A stretch of DNA of 64,000 nt from Nitrospira sp. (GCA_024998595.1 JACOEK010000002.1:372001-436000), one strand, 5' to 3'; counted from the first letter of the stretch, positions 42,978 through 52,150 are shown. Translations and numbers: made by a program. Notes: generated by a model not told the origin, from the sequence alone.

Positions 42978-44633
42978 TTAGAAGTTCATCCACAACGACA
43001 TATACGCCCAGTGTTGATTCTGCGTCTGGTTCAAGGTGCTGGTCAAATAGCCACCGCTGAAAATCGTACCATACGCAGCCTGCAGGGCGACTTTGCCGTC
43101 GGCGAACATCCGGGTGTAGGCCACGTCGATTTCGTCGCCGATGTGGGTCTTCGTGTTGTTGGCGTTCGAGAACACGTAACAACCCTGCGATCCACGATAC
43201 CAGCAGTCCTTTGAGTTGGCCAGGTTCAGGTTCGTGTACCATAATTCGATATGGTCACGCGCCGAAGGGCGGGCCTGCAAGTTGACTGAAGGAGACAGCA
43301 TGTTCTTCCACGCTTGCACGTCCATGTACCCCATGTGGATGTGGTTCGTCGGGAAGAAGTTTTCAAAGGTGTTGGCTGTCTTACAATTGGTCCCGTTGGT
43401 GCAGGTATTGTTCCGGCTATCGCCGGACGCGTAATCGAGGTTGAACGCCAGACGGGTCTTCCACGCCGTATCATAGAACGTGTAGCCGATCCAGTTTCTG
43501 GTCGCCCAGGCGTTGATGTGCAAACACTTTTGCTCGCCCGCGCAAGCACCGACCTGGCCCATTTGACCAAACTGCCAAGCGATTTCGTTCGAGAAGTCGA
43601 ACCCGCCTTTGCGGACTTCAACCCGGTTTCCGATCATGTGACGGGTCTGGTTGGAGTGCTTGGCCGTCCCAAGACCTTGACCCGCGTTGTCGGCCGAACC
43701 ATAGCGGTTCGAGTACAACACGTAGAACGGCTCGATGACCATGCCAGGGACCATCTTGATCTGGTTGTAGAAAATGAACATGTCGGCATCGCGCTGCGCA
43801 TCCTGCGCGCCCGTGCCGGCAATGTTCGGAGCGCCGCTGCCGACCGGGGCAGCCTGACCAAGATCGCTTTCCGAGTTCCGGAACCAGCCGAAGTAGCTGT
43901 CCCAATTCTTGGTCTGGTAAGCGAACATCACACCGTCATGTGAATAGCCGGTGTTGGCCCAATCGAAGTGGCCGAACAGGGAGTGATTGCCGAAGACCAC
44001 ATATTGACGACCGACCTTCACGCTCAAGCCCTGAATGTCGCCCAAATTTCTGATCAACATGTAGGCTGCACGAACGCCCAGACGACCACTGTTACCACCG
44101 CCGCCGGACACACCACCATTGTGGTTCAGGGGATCGCCCGCGTTGCCGGCATTGACCGCACTGCCGTTTCCGCCCCAGGTCGCACTGTCGATGATTTCCA
44201 CATAGAAATTCACGTCAGGCGAGAGGTCATACCCGATGCCCAACCGCATCCACTGCTGCACGAACATATCGTTCCCCTTGTTACCGCCACCGGAAGCAGT
44301 CCCTCGGGTCCCGAATGAGTTACATGTTCCGCCCGCCCCCTGGGCCAGACCGAAGCAGGCATTGTTCCGCATTTCCGGCCGCACACGCAAATCGGCGCGC
44401 ATCCAGAGGTTCTTGATGTCGAAATTCCGGCCGATGACCGGATCGTACAGCTCGTACGCTTCTTTCTGCGGCATTTGGCGAGGAATTGCGGGGAGATTGG
44501 TGATACGTTCGCCCGGGGGAAGTTCGAATCCGGCAAAGGCCGGGAGCGTCAGGCACTGCAGAGCTGAGATTGCCGCAGCGCCGAAGATGGCGGCCAACCG
44601 GCCCCATCTGGTCCGTCCATGGATGCTGTTCAT
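42978..44633 (-). CDS. Outer-membrane porin, alginate-export (AlgE-like) family
   Basis: 551 residues from an ATG with AGGAGG upstream. A Sec signal is followed by a long beta-barrel sequence: alternating strands such as NLWMRADLRVRPEMRN, GYDLSPDVNFYVEIIDSA and GLSVKVGRQYVVFGNHS, and a C-terminal aromatic end (SLWMNF) suited to the BAM machinery. The family is common in Nitrospira genomes; transport substrate unknown. Four loop cysteines may pair. Confidence 0.85.
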   Translation of the reverse strand: MNSIHGRTRWGRLAAIFGAAAISALQCLTLPAFAGFELPPGERITNLPAIPRQMPQKEAYELYDPVIGRNFDIKNLWMRADLRVRPEMRNNACFGLAQGAGGTCNSFGTRGTASGGGNKGNDMFVQQWMRLGIGYDLSPDVNFYVEIIDSATWGGNGSAVNAGNAGDPLNHNGGVSGGGGNSGRLGVRAAYMLIRNLGDIQGLSVKVGRQYVVFGNHSLFGHFDWANTGYSHDGVMFAYQTKNWDSYFGWFRNSESDLGQAAPVGSGAPNIAGTGAQDAQRDADMFIFYNQIKMVPGMVIEPFYVLYSNRYGSADNAGQGLGTAKHSNQTRHMIGNRVEVRKGGFDFSNEIAWQFGQMGQVGACAGEQKCLHINAWATRNWIGYTFYDTAWKTRLAFNLDYASGDSRNNTCTNGTNCKTANTFENFFPTNHIHMGYMDVQAWKNMLSPSVNLQARPSARDHIELWYTNLNLANSKDCWYRGSQGCYVFSNANNTKTHIGDEIDVAYTRMFADGKVALQAAYGTIFSGGYLTSTLNQTQNQHWAYMSLWMNF

Positions 44634-44884
44634 AGCGTTCCTCCTGTGAATTGGATGGCAACCCTTTGTGTACCCATTCACTCCGGGTGCCGCCTATACA
44701 TCCAACCGCTATTGCACTACAAAGCTAACTCGTGTGTGCGGGTCTAAGTCTGCCGAACCCGAATGGTGCCCACCATCCGGCAATGACCCTGCTTCAATCC
44801 CGAAGCGAGCCCCTCACACCGTCAGTCTTGTATTGTTGCCGTGGTCACCTCCCTTCACAGCCGTAGAGCGAGTATGAAATGGTA

Positions 44885-45184
44885 TTAGGCCTGCTTGGGC
44901 AAACCCGATTCCTCTGCCCCATGCTCTACGCCCGATGTTGCGTGGTTAATCTGTTCTTCCGCTTCTTTCATTGACGATTCGAAATCCTGCTCCACCATCT
45001 TCATTTCCTGCTGGATCATGTTGAGTTCAGGCTCTACCGTCTTCTTCAGGTCGTCGGCCGTCTCCTTGAATCCCTTGACGGCTTTGCCCACCTGACGCCC
45101 GATTTCGGGCAATTGCTTGGGCCCGAACAACAGGAACGCGATGACCAGGATGATGAGAATTTCTCCAGCGCCAAGACCGAACAT
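44885..45184 (-). CDS. tatA: Tat translocase subunit TatA/B-like
   Basis: 99 residues: membrane helix GAGEILIILVIAFLLFGPKQLPEIG with the FGPKxLP hinge, an amphipathic helix (RQVGKAVKGFKETADDL) and an acidic helical tail. The longer tail is slightly TatB-like. The family member builds the pore for folded, twin-arginine-signal proteins. tatC is not in the window. Confidence 0.9.
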   Translation of the reverse strand: MFGLGAGEILIILVIAFLLFGPKQLPEIGRQVGKAVKGFKETADDLKKTVEPELNMIQQEMKMVEQDFESSMKEAEEQINHATSGVEHGAEESGLPKQA

Positions 45185-45279
45185 GGTGTTCCTACTGAGG
45201 TGGTTGTGTGAAAGACCGAGCGGCGCGAGTTCAACGTACGATTGCCGTCACTCAGTCTGCATCCTCAGTCTCGCAAGTG

Positions 45280-45564
45280 TTACCCCTGCGTAGTCCGTGG
45301 CGGTGGAACCGCACCGGCCTGCTGCGCAGGCGGCGGTGTGGCCGACTGTCCGGTTTGCTGGATTTGTGCCGCCGGCTGAGGCGCGGGAGGTTCCGCCTCG
45401 TTTGCCGTGACATCAATAGCATCCGCTTCGTGAACCGATTTCTTGAACCCCTTGATTGCTTTACCTAATCCCTCACCGAGCTGGGGAATTTTCCCCGCCC
45501 CGAAGATGATCAGCACGATGATGAGAATCAGCAGCAGCTCCATCCAGCCGAACGAACCAAACAT
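45280..45564 (-). CDS. tatA: Tat translocase subunit TatA
   Basis: 94 residues: MFGSFGWMELLLILIIVLIIFGAGKIPQLGEGLG split as helix, FGAGKIP hinge and amphipathic helix (GKAIKGFKKSVHEA), then a Pro/Gln-rich tail. Canonical TatA. About 95 bp upstream of the second copy, in the same direction. Confidence 0.92.
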   Translation of the reverse strand: MFGSFGWMELLLILIIVLIIFGAGKIPQLGEGLGKAIKGFKKSVHEADAIDVTANEAEPPAPQPAAQIQQTGQSATPPPAQQAGAVPPPRTTQG

Positions 45565-45833
45565 GGTACTGTATGCTCCTTGTTACAGCTGTGCGATTAT
45601 TCGCACGACACATACCCACGAAACCGGCGTCTCGACTGCCTCTCGTGAAGTACGTCGTCTGAGATGATCTTGCCTGAGAACCCCATCCTCTTCTGAATTT
45701 TCGCGACGCACGGAGAAGGACGGTCTTCTATCGGAAATCGCGGGAAAGGCTATAGAAACGACTGGAATTAGTCAAGCCCTTTCTCCTACAGTCGCCCCCT
45801 TACGTCTCTTTCCCCCGATAGCGAAACCAGCGT

Positions 45834-47291
45834 CTACGGCCGAAACGCGAAGTGATAGTATTCGACAGGACTCGGAGGCGCGCCGAGCGCCATCAACCAG
45901 GCCTCCCGTTCGTACCCGAGAAGTTCTAATTCACCCTGAGCCTGACTCAACTCTTCTTCAGTAACATAGGCGATGGTATCGGGAATCCCGTTGGATTTCA
46001 TCGAAAGGAGCGTACCTTGCGCGGCCTCACGTTCTTCCGCGGGCATTTCACTTCGCAAGGGAAACTCGATCTTCCGTTGATACGGGCTTTCGTAGATTTC
46101 ATTCAACGTGCGAATGGTTTTCAGCGTCAGCCGATCCAACTGCCATGGCTGCACTTTAGACCCCACCGTCGGATGGCAGGCCAGCAGATCCATCAGCGTC
46201 ATCACATTCGTCCCGAGTCGACTTCCCACGAACTCACGCTGGGTCTCAATGATAGTGGTCGTGATCCCGAGATGCTTCGCCACGGCTTGAATAAGGGCCA
46301 AGTTGACCATGAAACTGTACTGGCCGCCGAATTGGCCATAACAGGGCTTCTCGGGATCATTGAGCACCTGCATATCCGCCGTTCCGGCATCGAAACTGCT
46401 GAAACCAATGGCATCCGGTGCCAGCACCCGCTTCGCCTCCTTGATCGACGCGCAGGCACCGAGATTCACGGGTACTAACACTTCATCGTCAATCGCCTTC
46501 ATAAATTCGGTCAGGGTCTTGCGATACGGAACGTCCTTCCAATCGACCTTGTGATATTCGCGTTCCCAAATCAGGTCGTCCAGAAACGGCGGGAACTGTT
46601 TCAATTTTTCGATGTCTTTGGCGTCGAAGGCGCGAACAAACCCCGACCAATCGGCAATCGCCGCCGCCTTGCGCTCATTGAGGTTTGGACGGAGATGCTC
46701 TTCCTCATACTCCCCGCCCTTCTTCACCACCAGCTTGGTGGCCAGTTCATTCCACAGCTCATTACAGATGATCCGGTCGACGGTGCCGTCGGCGATCGTC
46801 GCCATGTCTTCGACATCGGCACATAAGGACTCGACCTTCGACAGGTGCGGGACCAAGTCAGGATGCGCGCGCGCGCGGTCCAGCGCAGGGGCTTGGGAGT
46901 CGACCAACAGATATCGCACTCGGGGATAGACCTGACCTGCCTTGTCGAGACGCTGCAGATGGGTGAGAAAGCAGGCCGCCAGATTGCCGTTACCGGGGCC
47001 CCACTCCATGACTGTCAAGGACCGGGGGGGTGAATCGCCGGACGCAGAAGCCTTCGTAGCAGCTTTCTTGTCACGTTTGACCACCTGTTCGAAATAATCG
47101 GCCGCCAACGCATGGGCCAATCGATAGTCGGCCGAGGCGAAGGTCTGATAGAAGCTGCGTTGCTGATCACCACGCAGTTGATAGAACAGAGTGTTGATAT
47201 GCGCCTGCCAATAATCGACCGGCTTGTACTCCCCGATCGGTTGCGGTAACGCGTCGGGATCCTCAACCTGTGCCATGAGGTGCTGTTCCAT
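45834..47291 (-). CDS. SAM-dependent methyltransferase, MidA/DUF185-like
   Basis: 485 residues from the ATG at 47291. Motif I VMEWGPGNGNLAACFL marks a class I SAM methyltransferase; YLLVDSQAPALDRARAH and DRIICNELWNELATKLVV recall the MidA family (complex I assembly methyltransferase). The C-terminal 150 residues are helical. Target not known; complex I NDUFAF7-like arginine methylation is the family precedent. Confidence 0.75.
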   Translation of the reverse strand: MEQHLMAQVEDPDALPQPIGEYKPVDYWQAHINTLFYQLRGDQQRSFYQTFASADYRLAHALAADYFEQVVKRDKKAATKASASGDSPPRSLTVMEWGPGNGNLAACFLTHLQRLDKAGQVYPRVRYLLVDSQAPALDRARAHPDLVPHLSKVESLCADVEDMATIADGTVDRIICNELWNELATKLVVKKGGEYEEEHLRPNLNERKAAAIADWSGFVRAFDAKDIEKLKQFPPFLDDLIWEREYHKVDWKDVPYRKTLTEFMKAIDDEVLVPVNLGACASIKEAKRVLAPDAIGFSSFDAGTADMQVLNDPEKPCYGQFGGQYSFMVNLALIQAVAKHLGITTTIIETQREFVGSRLGTNVMTLMDLLACHPTVGSKVQPWQLDRLTLKTIRTLNEIYESPYQRKIEFPLRSEMPAEEREAAQGTLLSMKSNGIPDTIAYVTEEELSQAQGELELLGYEREAWLMALGAPPSPVEYYHFAFRP

Positions 47292-47450
47292 TCTGTCCCC
47301 CCGTAGAAAGAGGGAAAGTCTAACAGGAAGCAAAATTCAGCCGCAACCTCTTCCGGAGGAATCCACTCCTCCATCATCCCCGTTTCTTCTCCGCCGAATG
47401 CCCTGACGCCTTCCTTGACAGGCCTGGCGGGCGGAGTGTACCAAGACAGG

Positions 47451-48026
47451 ATGAGATCGGGGTGCGCACTTGTCTGTCCCATCGTTCTTCTCTGCAGCTC
47501 CCTCGTCTGGGCCGAAGACCTTCCTCTGACCCGCAACGTACCGGTTCCGGATTTCCAAAACCGTACCGAAAGCGCCAAACCGTACAATTTCGATGCGCCA
47601 CCCGAAGGCATGTTTCGCCACATCGTGCTGGCCGAAGGGTTCGATGAAGAACTGGGATTCCAGCGGACCCATGAAATCGTTCCCGTCAAACCGACCGAAC
47701 GGTTCTCCGCCGGTGCCAGGCCGATCTTCATCGTATTTGAACTGCACCAGCACTACCAATCGTTCCAGGTCTTCGGGCGCTGCTATCCGGAGGACGTGGC
47801 TGGAGTGGACGGAGAACGCGTGGTCGCTGAAGATGCGATGTACATCGCCCTGGAAGATCAAACCGGCTATCTGAAGTTATTCCCTACTGACAGCGGCTGG
47901 AAACCGGGACGGTATAAGGTCGAAATCCATGCCGGCGAACAAATCAACGACATGAGTCTGATGGGGACCATGCGCTTTACCATCACCGCCACAGCAGAAT
48001 CAGAAGTCCCTGCCAGGAACAAGTAA
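47451..48026 (+). CDS. Periplasmic hypothetical protein
   Basis: 191 residues from the ATG at 47451, with a signal peptide (CALVCPIVLLCSSLVWA). The mature part is beta-rich (RPIFIVFELHQHYQSFQVFG, PGRYKVEIHAGEQIND), resembling an Ig-like fold seen in secreted proteins that modify stress responses. No family named. Divergent from the methyltransferase gene. Confidence 0.65.
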   Translation: MRSGCALVCPIVLLCSSLVWAEDLPLTRNVPVPDFQNRTESAKPYNFDAPPEGMFRHIVLAEGFDEELGFQRTHEIVPVKPTERFSAGARPIFIVFELHQHYQSFQVFGRCYPEDVAGVDGERVVAEDAMYIALEDQTGYLKLFPTDSGWKPGRYKVEIHAGEQINDMSLMGTMRFTITATAESEVPARNK

Positions 48027-48173
48027 CCGCCCTGACCCGCCGCAGACCAATTGAGGGCCGCTCAACAGCGGCGTTCTCAGTCACTCTGACGCAGGGTGCC
48101 TCACAAAGAGGCGTTGTCTTGACGGAGAAACGGCTCTCAGACTAGACTTTGCCCCAGCCATACAGATCCTTCA

Positions 48174-48234
48174 GGTGATGGAGTTCACCGAGAACCGCCG
48201 ATCGCGATCATCGCAGCGGCTGATAACTCCTACC
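48174..48234 (+). ncRNA. Fluoride riboswitch aptamer (crcB motif)
   Basis: All conserved parts of the crcB motif are present: P2 with its invariant loop GGTGATGGAGTTCACC (48174-48189), a short joining segment, P3 formed by CCGC (48195-48198) and GCGG (48216-48219) with an extra hairpin, then CTGATAACTCCTACC. The sequence aligns nearly base for base with the Bacillus cereus crcB riboswitch apart from the length of P3. It is followed directly by its expression platform, a terminator that shares CTCCTACC. It should switch the downstream gene on when fluoride is bound. Confidence 0.95.
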
Positions 48235-48259
48235 AGCGCCCACGCGGTAGGAGTTTTTT
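48225..48259 (+). terminator. Riboswitch terminator overlapping the ribosome site
   Basis: AACTCCTACC (48225-48234) and GGTAGGAGTT (48246-48255) form a 10-bp stem, followed by TTTT and at once by the GTG start. The 3' arm contains TAGGAG, the ribosome binding site, so the hairpin can both stop transcription and hide the translation start. Fluoride binding keeps the 5' arm in the aptamer and opens the gene. Confidence 0.9.
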
Positions 48260-49951
48260 GTGAACCAGTCCCCCGCAAAGACCCCAACCTATCCGCAGTA
48301 TCAGCTGACCGAAGTCCTTCGCGATATTTTCGCCCACCTGGGCATCCTCCTGAAGCTGGAGCGATCGATCCTGGGCATCATCGCCTCGTATGCGGTGGCC
48401 ATTGGATTCTTCCTCCTCTGTGTCCCCATTGCCGTCCAGGAGCTCGTCAGCACGTTCTCCTTTGCGATGGAACCCAGGATGATCTTTACCCTGGCGCTGT
48501 TCGTCGCCAGTTCCTTAACCGGCGTCGCAGCCTTTCGTGTGCTGCAGGCGCGCGCAGTGGAGACCTTGCAACAGCGAATCTACGCGCGCGTCGCGATCGC
48601 ATTCACCCGCCTCCTGCCCCGTCTTCGCGACGACACCTTCTCCACGCCCCAGGCTTACCGGTTCATGGAGGCCGACTTGCTGACCCGCGCCCTAGTGGCG
48701 ATGGTGGCGGATCTCTTTAACGTCGCTGTGGTCGGCACCATCGGGATGACCATGCTCATCATGTTTCACCCCTTCTTCGTTCTCTACATTTTTGTATTGA
48801 TCGTAGGATTTGTGGGCTTACTCACCATCTTCGGCCGTGGAGGGTTTTTTATTACCCTGGAAATGTCTCGTCTGCACTACGAGATATTCGGCTGGATTCA
48901 AAATATCGCGCACAATCTTCCCCATCTTCGTGCGGCCGGGGACAGCCCGTACCTGCTGGAGCGAACCGATGCCCTGACTCGCATCTATGCCCGAATCCGA
49001 CAGCGCCGTTCCGATACGCTCACCGGACGACAGTACAAAGCCGCGGCCCTGTGGCAAGTCGCCGGACACAGCGGATTGCTCATCACCGCTGGGCTCCTGG
49101 TGGCCGATGGACAACTGACGGTCGGGCAATTCGCTGCCGCCGAGGTGCTGGTCGGCAACCTTCTACTCAACATGGACACGCTGGCTCGACGTATGGTCGC
49201 GATGTTCTTTACGTTCGTGTCCTGCAGGGAAATGGCCGCCCTGTTCTCCCTGCCTACAGAAGAAGGCGGCGCGAAGGAAGACGTGCCGGCAACACAGTTC
49301 GGGGGCTCCGGCATTCGCCTGACGTGTCGAGAGCTCTCCTATACCAGTGCCGATGGCGCACCGATCTTTGAACACGTATCTCTGGAGGTGGCACCCGGAG
49401 AAAAAGTGACCGTTTTGTGCGGCACGAACAGGGCCAAGACCTCTCTCGCCAAAGTCCTGGCGGGGCTTCACCCTCCGTCGACCGGATTTGTCCGGTACAA
49501 CGATCTGAATCTGATCGAGGTGAAACGCGATTCGATCAGCCGGGTTCGAGGACTCGTCCTCGATTCTCATCCCACCCTGCTGGACGGCACGCTCGAAGAC
49601 AACATCACACTGGGCCGACCTGCGATCGAGTATGAGGATCTTCAATGGGCGCTGCGGTTTGTAGAGTTAGACGGCGACATCGATTCGATGCCGCAGGGTC
49701 TGAACACCCTGGTCTCCAGTGGAGAACCGCACCTCTCTCTCAGTCAGATTCTCCGCCTCCTCGTGGCCCGCGCGATCGTGACCCGCCCGCAACTGCTGAT
49801 ATTCGACGGCACACTCCACAACATGTTGCCCGCCACACGCGACGTGCTGCTTCGCCGTCTCTGCGCCAAAGACGAACCCTGGTCAGTCATCTTCATCTCG
49901 AACGATCCAACCTTCTCGACTCATGTCGATCGGCAAATTACTGTCGAGTAG
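48260..49951 (+). CDS. ABC-exporter-like protein with degenerate ATPase, fluoride-controlled
   Basis: 563 residues from a GTG six bases after TAGGAG. Five or six membrane helices (ILGIIASYAVAIGFFLLCVP, FTLALFVASSLTGVAAF, others to about 300) and a C-terminal nucleotide-binding-type domain. The latter is decayed at every key motif: Walker A reads GTNRAKTS (about 387-394) in place of GxxGxGKT, the signature LSGGQ is LSLSQ (about 491), and Walker B ends FDG with Gly where the catalytic Glu belongs (about 516). Classical hydrolysis is unlikely. The riboswitch implies a part in fluoride resistance or response, perhaps a binding or regulatory membrane protein. Confidence 0.85.
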   Translation: MNQSPAKTPTYPQYQLTEVLRDIFAHLGILLKLERSILGIIASYAVAIGFFLLCVPIAVQELVSTFSFAMEPRMIFTLALFVASSLTGVAAFRVLQARAVETLQQRIYARVAIAFTRLLPRLRDDTFSTPQAYRFMEADLLTRALVAMVADLFNVAVVGTIGMTMLIMFHPFFVLYIFVLIVGFVGLLTIFGRGGFFITLEMSRLHYEIFGWIQNIAHNLPHLRAAGDSPYLLERTDALTRIYARIRQRRSDTLTGRQYKAAALWQVAGHSGLLITAGLLVADGQLTVGQFAAAEVLVGNLLLNMDTLARRMVAMFFTFVSCREMAALFSLPTEEGGAKEDVPATQFGGSGIRLTCRELSYTSADGAPIFEHVSLEVAPGEKVTVLCGTNRAKTSLAKVLAGLHPPSTGFVRYNDLNLIEVKRDSISRVRGLVLDSHPTLLDGTLEDNITLGRPAIEYEDLQWALRFVELDGDIDSMPQGLNTLVSSGEPHLSLSQILRLLVARAIVTRPQLLIFDGTLHNMLPATRDVLLRRLCAKDEPWSVIFISNDPTFSTHVDRQITVE

Positions 49952-50011
49952 TCTCAGGCACGTACGCCTTCAAGCCCATCCTCTAGTTACTCCGCTGTTC
50001 TGCTCGAAAGT

Positions 50012-50051
50012 TGTCCCGGATTCGGACAGGAGCCTGTCTTCAAAGCCGACA
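50012..50051. promoter_or_regulatory. Two dyads, possible activator sites
   Basis: TGTCC, seven bases, GGACA (50012-50028), then TGTC, nine bases, GACA (50035-50051). They lie about 85-125 bp before the sigma-54-type promoter, the usual place for NtrC-type enhancer sites. Confidence 0.35.
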
Positions 50052-50134
50052 AGCGATGGAGGGTTGACTCGGCGACATTCACTTAACTAGGTGACAACAG
50101 GACGTGAACGGCAAACATCCTTTCCAAGGCGGAG

Positions 50135-50150
50135 TGGCACAGGACTGGCA
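50135..50150 (+). promoter_or_regulatory. Sigma-54-type promoter
   Basis: TGGCAC, five bases, TGGCA, against the consensus TGGCAC-N5-TTGCA: one mismatch, and the GG and GC doublets are exactly ten bases apart. It would start transcription about 45-50 bases before the secreted repeat protein gene. A sigma-54 activator is encoded 4 kb downstream. Confidence 0.6.
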
Positions 50151-50209
50151 ATGCCTTTGCCGTAACGGCACCAGACACTCCCCGTTGTTTTACTGAAAGG
50201 AGTTGTACC

Positions 50210-50839
50210 ATGCGTCTCTCTCTCACGGTCCTCAGCGTTCTGCCCCTTCTCTTGTTCATCATCTCCGTGCCTCCCGGGCAGGCACAAGTCGCGCCGTCCC
50301 TCAGCGGAACCGTCCAGCAATATCTCCTGAGTCCTCACGGGGAGGTGGATGGATTGCTCCTGTCCGACGGCGCCGTGGTCAAGTTTCCTCCACATCTCGG
50401 CCTTGCGCTGGCGGCGACCGTGAAGACCGATGACGCCGTCACGGCCGTCGGATTCATGAGCCCTCACACCTCACAGGGGCGGGCGATACAAGCGCTCTCA
50501 ATCACCAACAGCAAGACCGGCCAGACGCTGGTCGATGAACCGCCAACCACTCCTCCACTGCCGCCGCACTTGCGCGGCCTGAACGACCAAGGGCTCACCG
50601 TCAGTGGAACCGTCGCCCGTTTCCTGGTGAATCCGCATGGGGATATCGATAGACTCATTTTGAGCGGTGGTGAAGAGATCACCTTCAAGCCACATCAAGC
50701 AGCCCTCCTTGTTCTGACGCTGGCTCGCATCAATGGTCCTATCAGCATCGCAGGATTTGGTACGGCAACTGAATTCGGCACGGTCGTGAACGGCGAGACC
50801 ATTACGTCAGAAGGCCACACAATCTGGACAAGGGAATAG
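50210..50839 (+). CDS. Secreted protein with two internal repeats
   Basis: 209 residues; AAAGGAG upstream of the ATG and a signal peptide (LPLLLFIISVPPGQAQ). The mature part is a duplication of an OB-like unit: SGTVQQYLLSPHGEVDGLLL and SGTVARFLVNPHGDIDRLIL, each followed by a (V/I)xFxPH strand. Function unknown. The MFS gene starts on the base after its stop, so the two are co-translated. Confidence 0.75.
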   Translation: MRLSLTVLSVLPLLLFIISVPPGQAQVAPSLSGTVQQYLLSPHGEVDGLLLSDGAVVKFPPHLGLALAATVKTDDAVTAVGFMSPHTSQGRAIQALSITNSKTGQTLVDEPPTTPPLPPHLRGLNDQGLTVSGTVARFLVNPHGDIDRLILSGGEEITFKPHQAALLVLTLARINGPISIAGFGTATEFGTVVNGETITSEGHTIWTRE

Positions 50840-52102
50840 ATGACGACCTCCCGCGCACCAAGCGCCCGCACCTTGCGGGCGCTTGACTACCTCAATGTAT
50901 TTCTCGCGGACGTCCGTGACGGCGTGGGCCCCTACCTGGCCATTTATCTCTTGGCCACTCAGCATTGGGATCCCGCAAGCATCGGCATTGCGATGTCGGC
51001 GATGGGTATCGCGACGGTCGTCGCACAAACTCCTTGCGGAGCGCTCATTGATGCGCTCACGCAGAAGAGAATGCTCATCGGCATCGCCGCTGCCTTGGTC
51101 GGCGCAAGCTGCGCCGCCATCACCCTCTTCCCGACGTTTGCCTTCATCATGACGGCGCAAGCGCTCAACGGAATCGCCGCCGCGATTTTTCCTCCCGCCG
51201 TGGCCGCCCTGACTCTCGGTATCGTGGGGCCGAAGAAATTCGCCGCCCAAATGGGCCGGAACGAGGCCTTCAATCACGCCGGAAATGTCGGGGCGGCCGC
51301 TCTGGCCGGATTGGCAGGCTACCTCCTGGGGCGGGAATGGATTTTCTATCTGGTAGCGGCCATCGCAGGGGTCAGCATGGTGTCCGTCCTGTTTATCGAT
51401 GAAAAGGATATCGACCATGATGTCGCGCGCGCGGCCATACCCGACAGCACTGGGACCCACGGCGCCGTAGCAGGTATGCGGGCCTTGTTCGCACACCGGG
51501 AGCTGCTGATCTTCGCGATGAGTGTGACATTGTTTCACTTCGCCAATGCCGCCATGCTCCCCCTCGCCGGGCAATTGCTCTCGCACGACAAGGCTACCGG
51601 CGCTTCACTGTATATGTCGGCCTGCATTATTGCCGCTCAGCTAGTCATGATTCCCGTGGCTGCCTTCGCCGGAACTCAGGCGGACAGGTGGGGACGAAAG
51701 CCCATCTTCCTGATCGGCTTTGGCGTACTCCCGATTCGCGGGTGCCTGTATACGCTGAGCGACGATCCGTTTTTTATCGTCGCCGTTCAACTGCTGGACG
51801 GGATCGGTGCAGGGATTTTCGGAGTGCTGTGGGTCACGGTTGTCGGGGATCTGACAAAAGGAACCGGACGGTACAATCTCACCCTGGGCGCCATCGCGAC
51901 GGCGCAAAGTATCGGCGCAGCGTTAAGCAATGTGGTTGCCGGATATGCGGTGAGTGCCTGGGGATACAACGCCGGGTTCCTGATGCTCGCCGGGATTGCA
52001 GCCTGTGCCTTGACGATCTTTTATTGGGCCATGCCGGAGACCAAAGAACCCGATAGGCAACCAACGCCGCAGCTGTCTCCTGCAGTCGCCCCAATAACTT
52101 AA
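50840..52102 (+). CDS. MFS transporter
   Basis: 420 residues with 12 predicted membrane helices in two halves. FLADVRDGVGPYLAIYL starts the first helix; GALIDALTQKRML and GTQADRWGRKPIF are the A-type loops after helices 2 and 8. The family exports or imports small molecules by proton exchange; the substrate is not evident. The long loop at about residues 190-215 separates the halves. Confidence 0.9.
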   Translation: MTTSRAPSARTLRALDYLNVFLADVRDGVGPYLAIYLLATQHWDPASIGIAMSAMGIATVVAQTPCGALIDALTQKRMLIGIAAALVGASCAAITLFPTFAFIMTAQALNGIAAAIFPPAVAALTLGIVGPKKFAAQMGRNEAFNHAGNVGAAALAGLAGYLLGREWIFYLVAAIAGVSMVSVLFIDEKDIDHDVARAAIPDSTGTHGAVAGMRALFAHRELLIFAMSVTLFHFANAAMLPLAGQLLSHDKATGASLYMSACIIAAQLVMIPVAAFAGTQADRWGRKPIFLIGFGVLPIRGCLYTLSDDPFFIVAVQLLDGIGAGIFGVLWVTVVGDLTKGTGRYNLTLGAIATAQSIGAALSNVVAGYAVSAWGYNAGFLMLAGIAACALTIFYWAMPETKEPDRQPTPQLSPAVAPIT

Positions 52103-52150
52103 CCCGTACCACCGTCAGGCTGCGGCAGTACGGTAGTGCGAGGATTCTTC

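Noticed and set aside
47015-47731. 238-residue minus-strand frame between the methyltransferase and secreted protein genes
   Set aside because: It overlaps two supported genes in other frames and its sequence is low in structure, typical of a GC-rich shadow.
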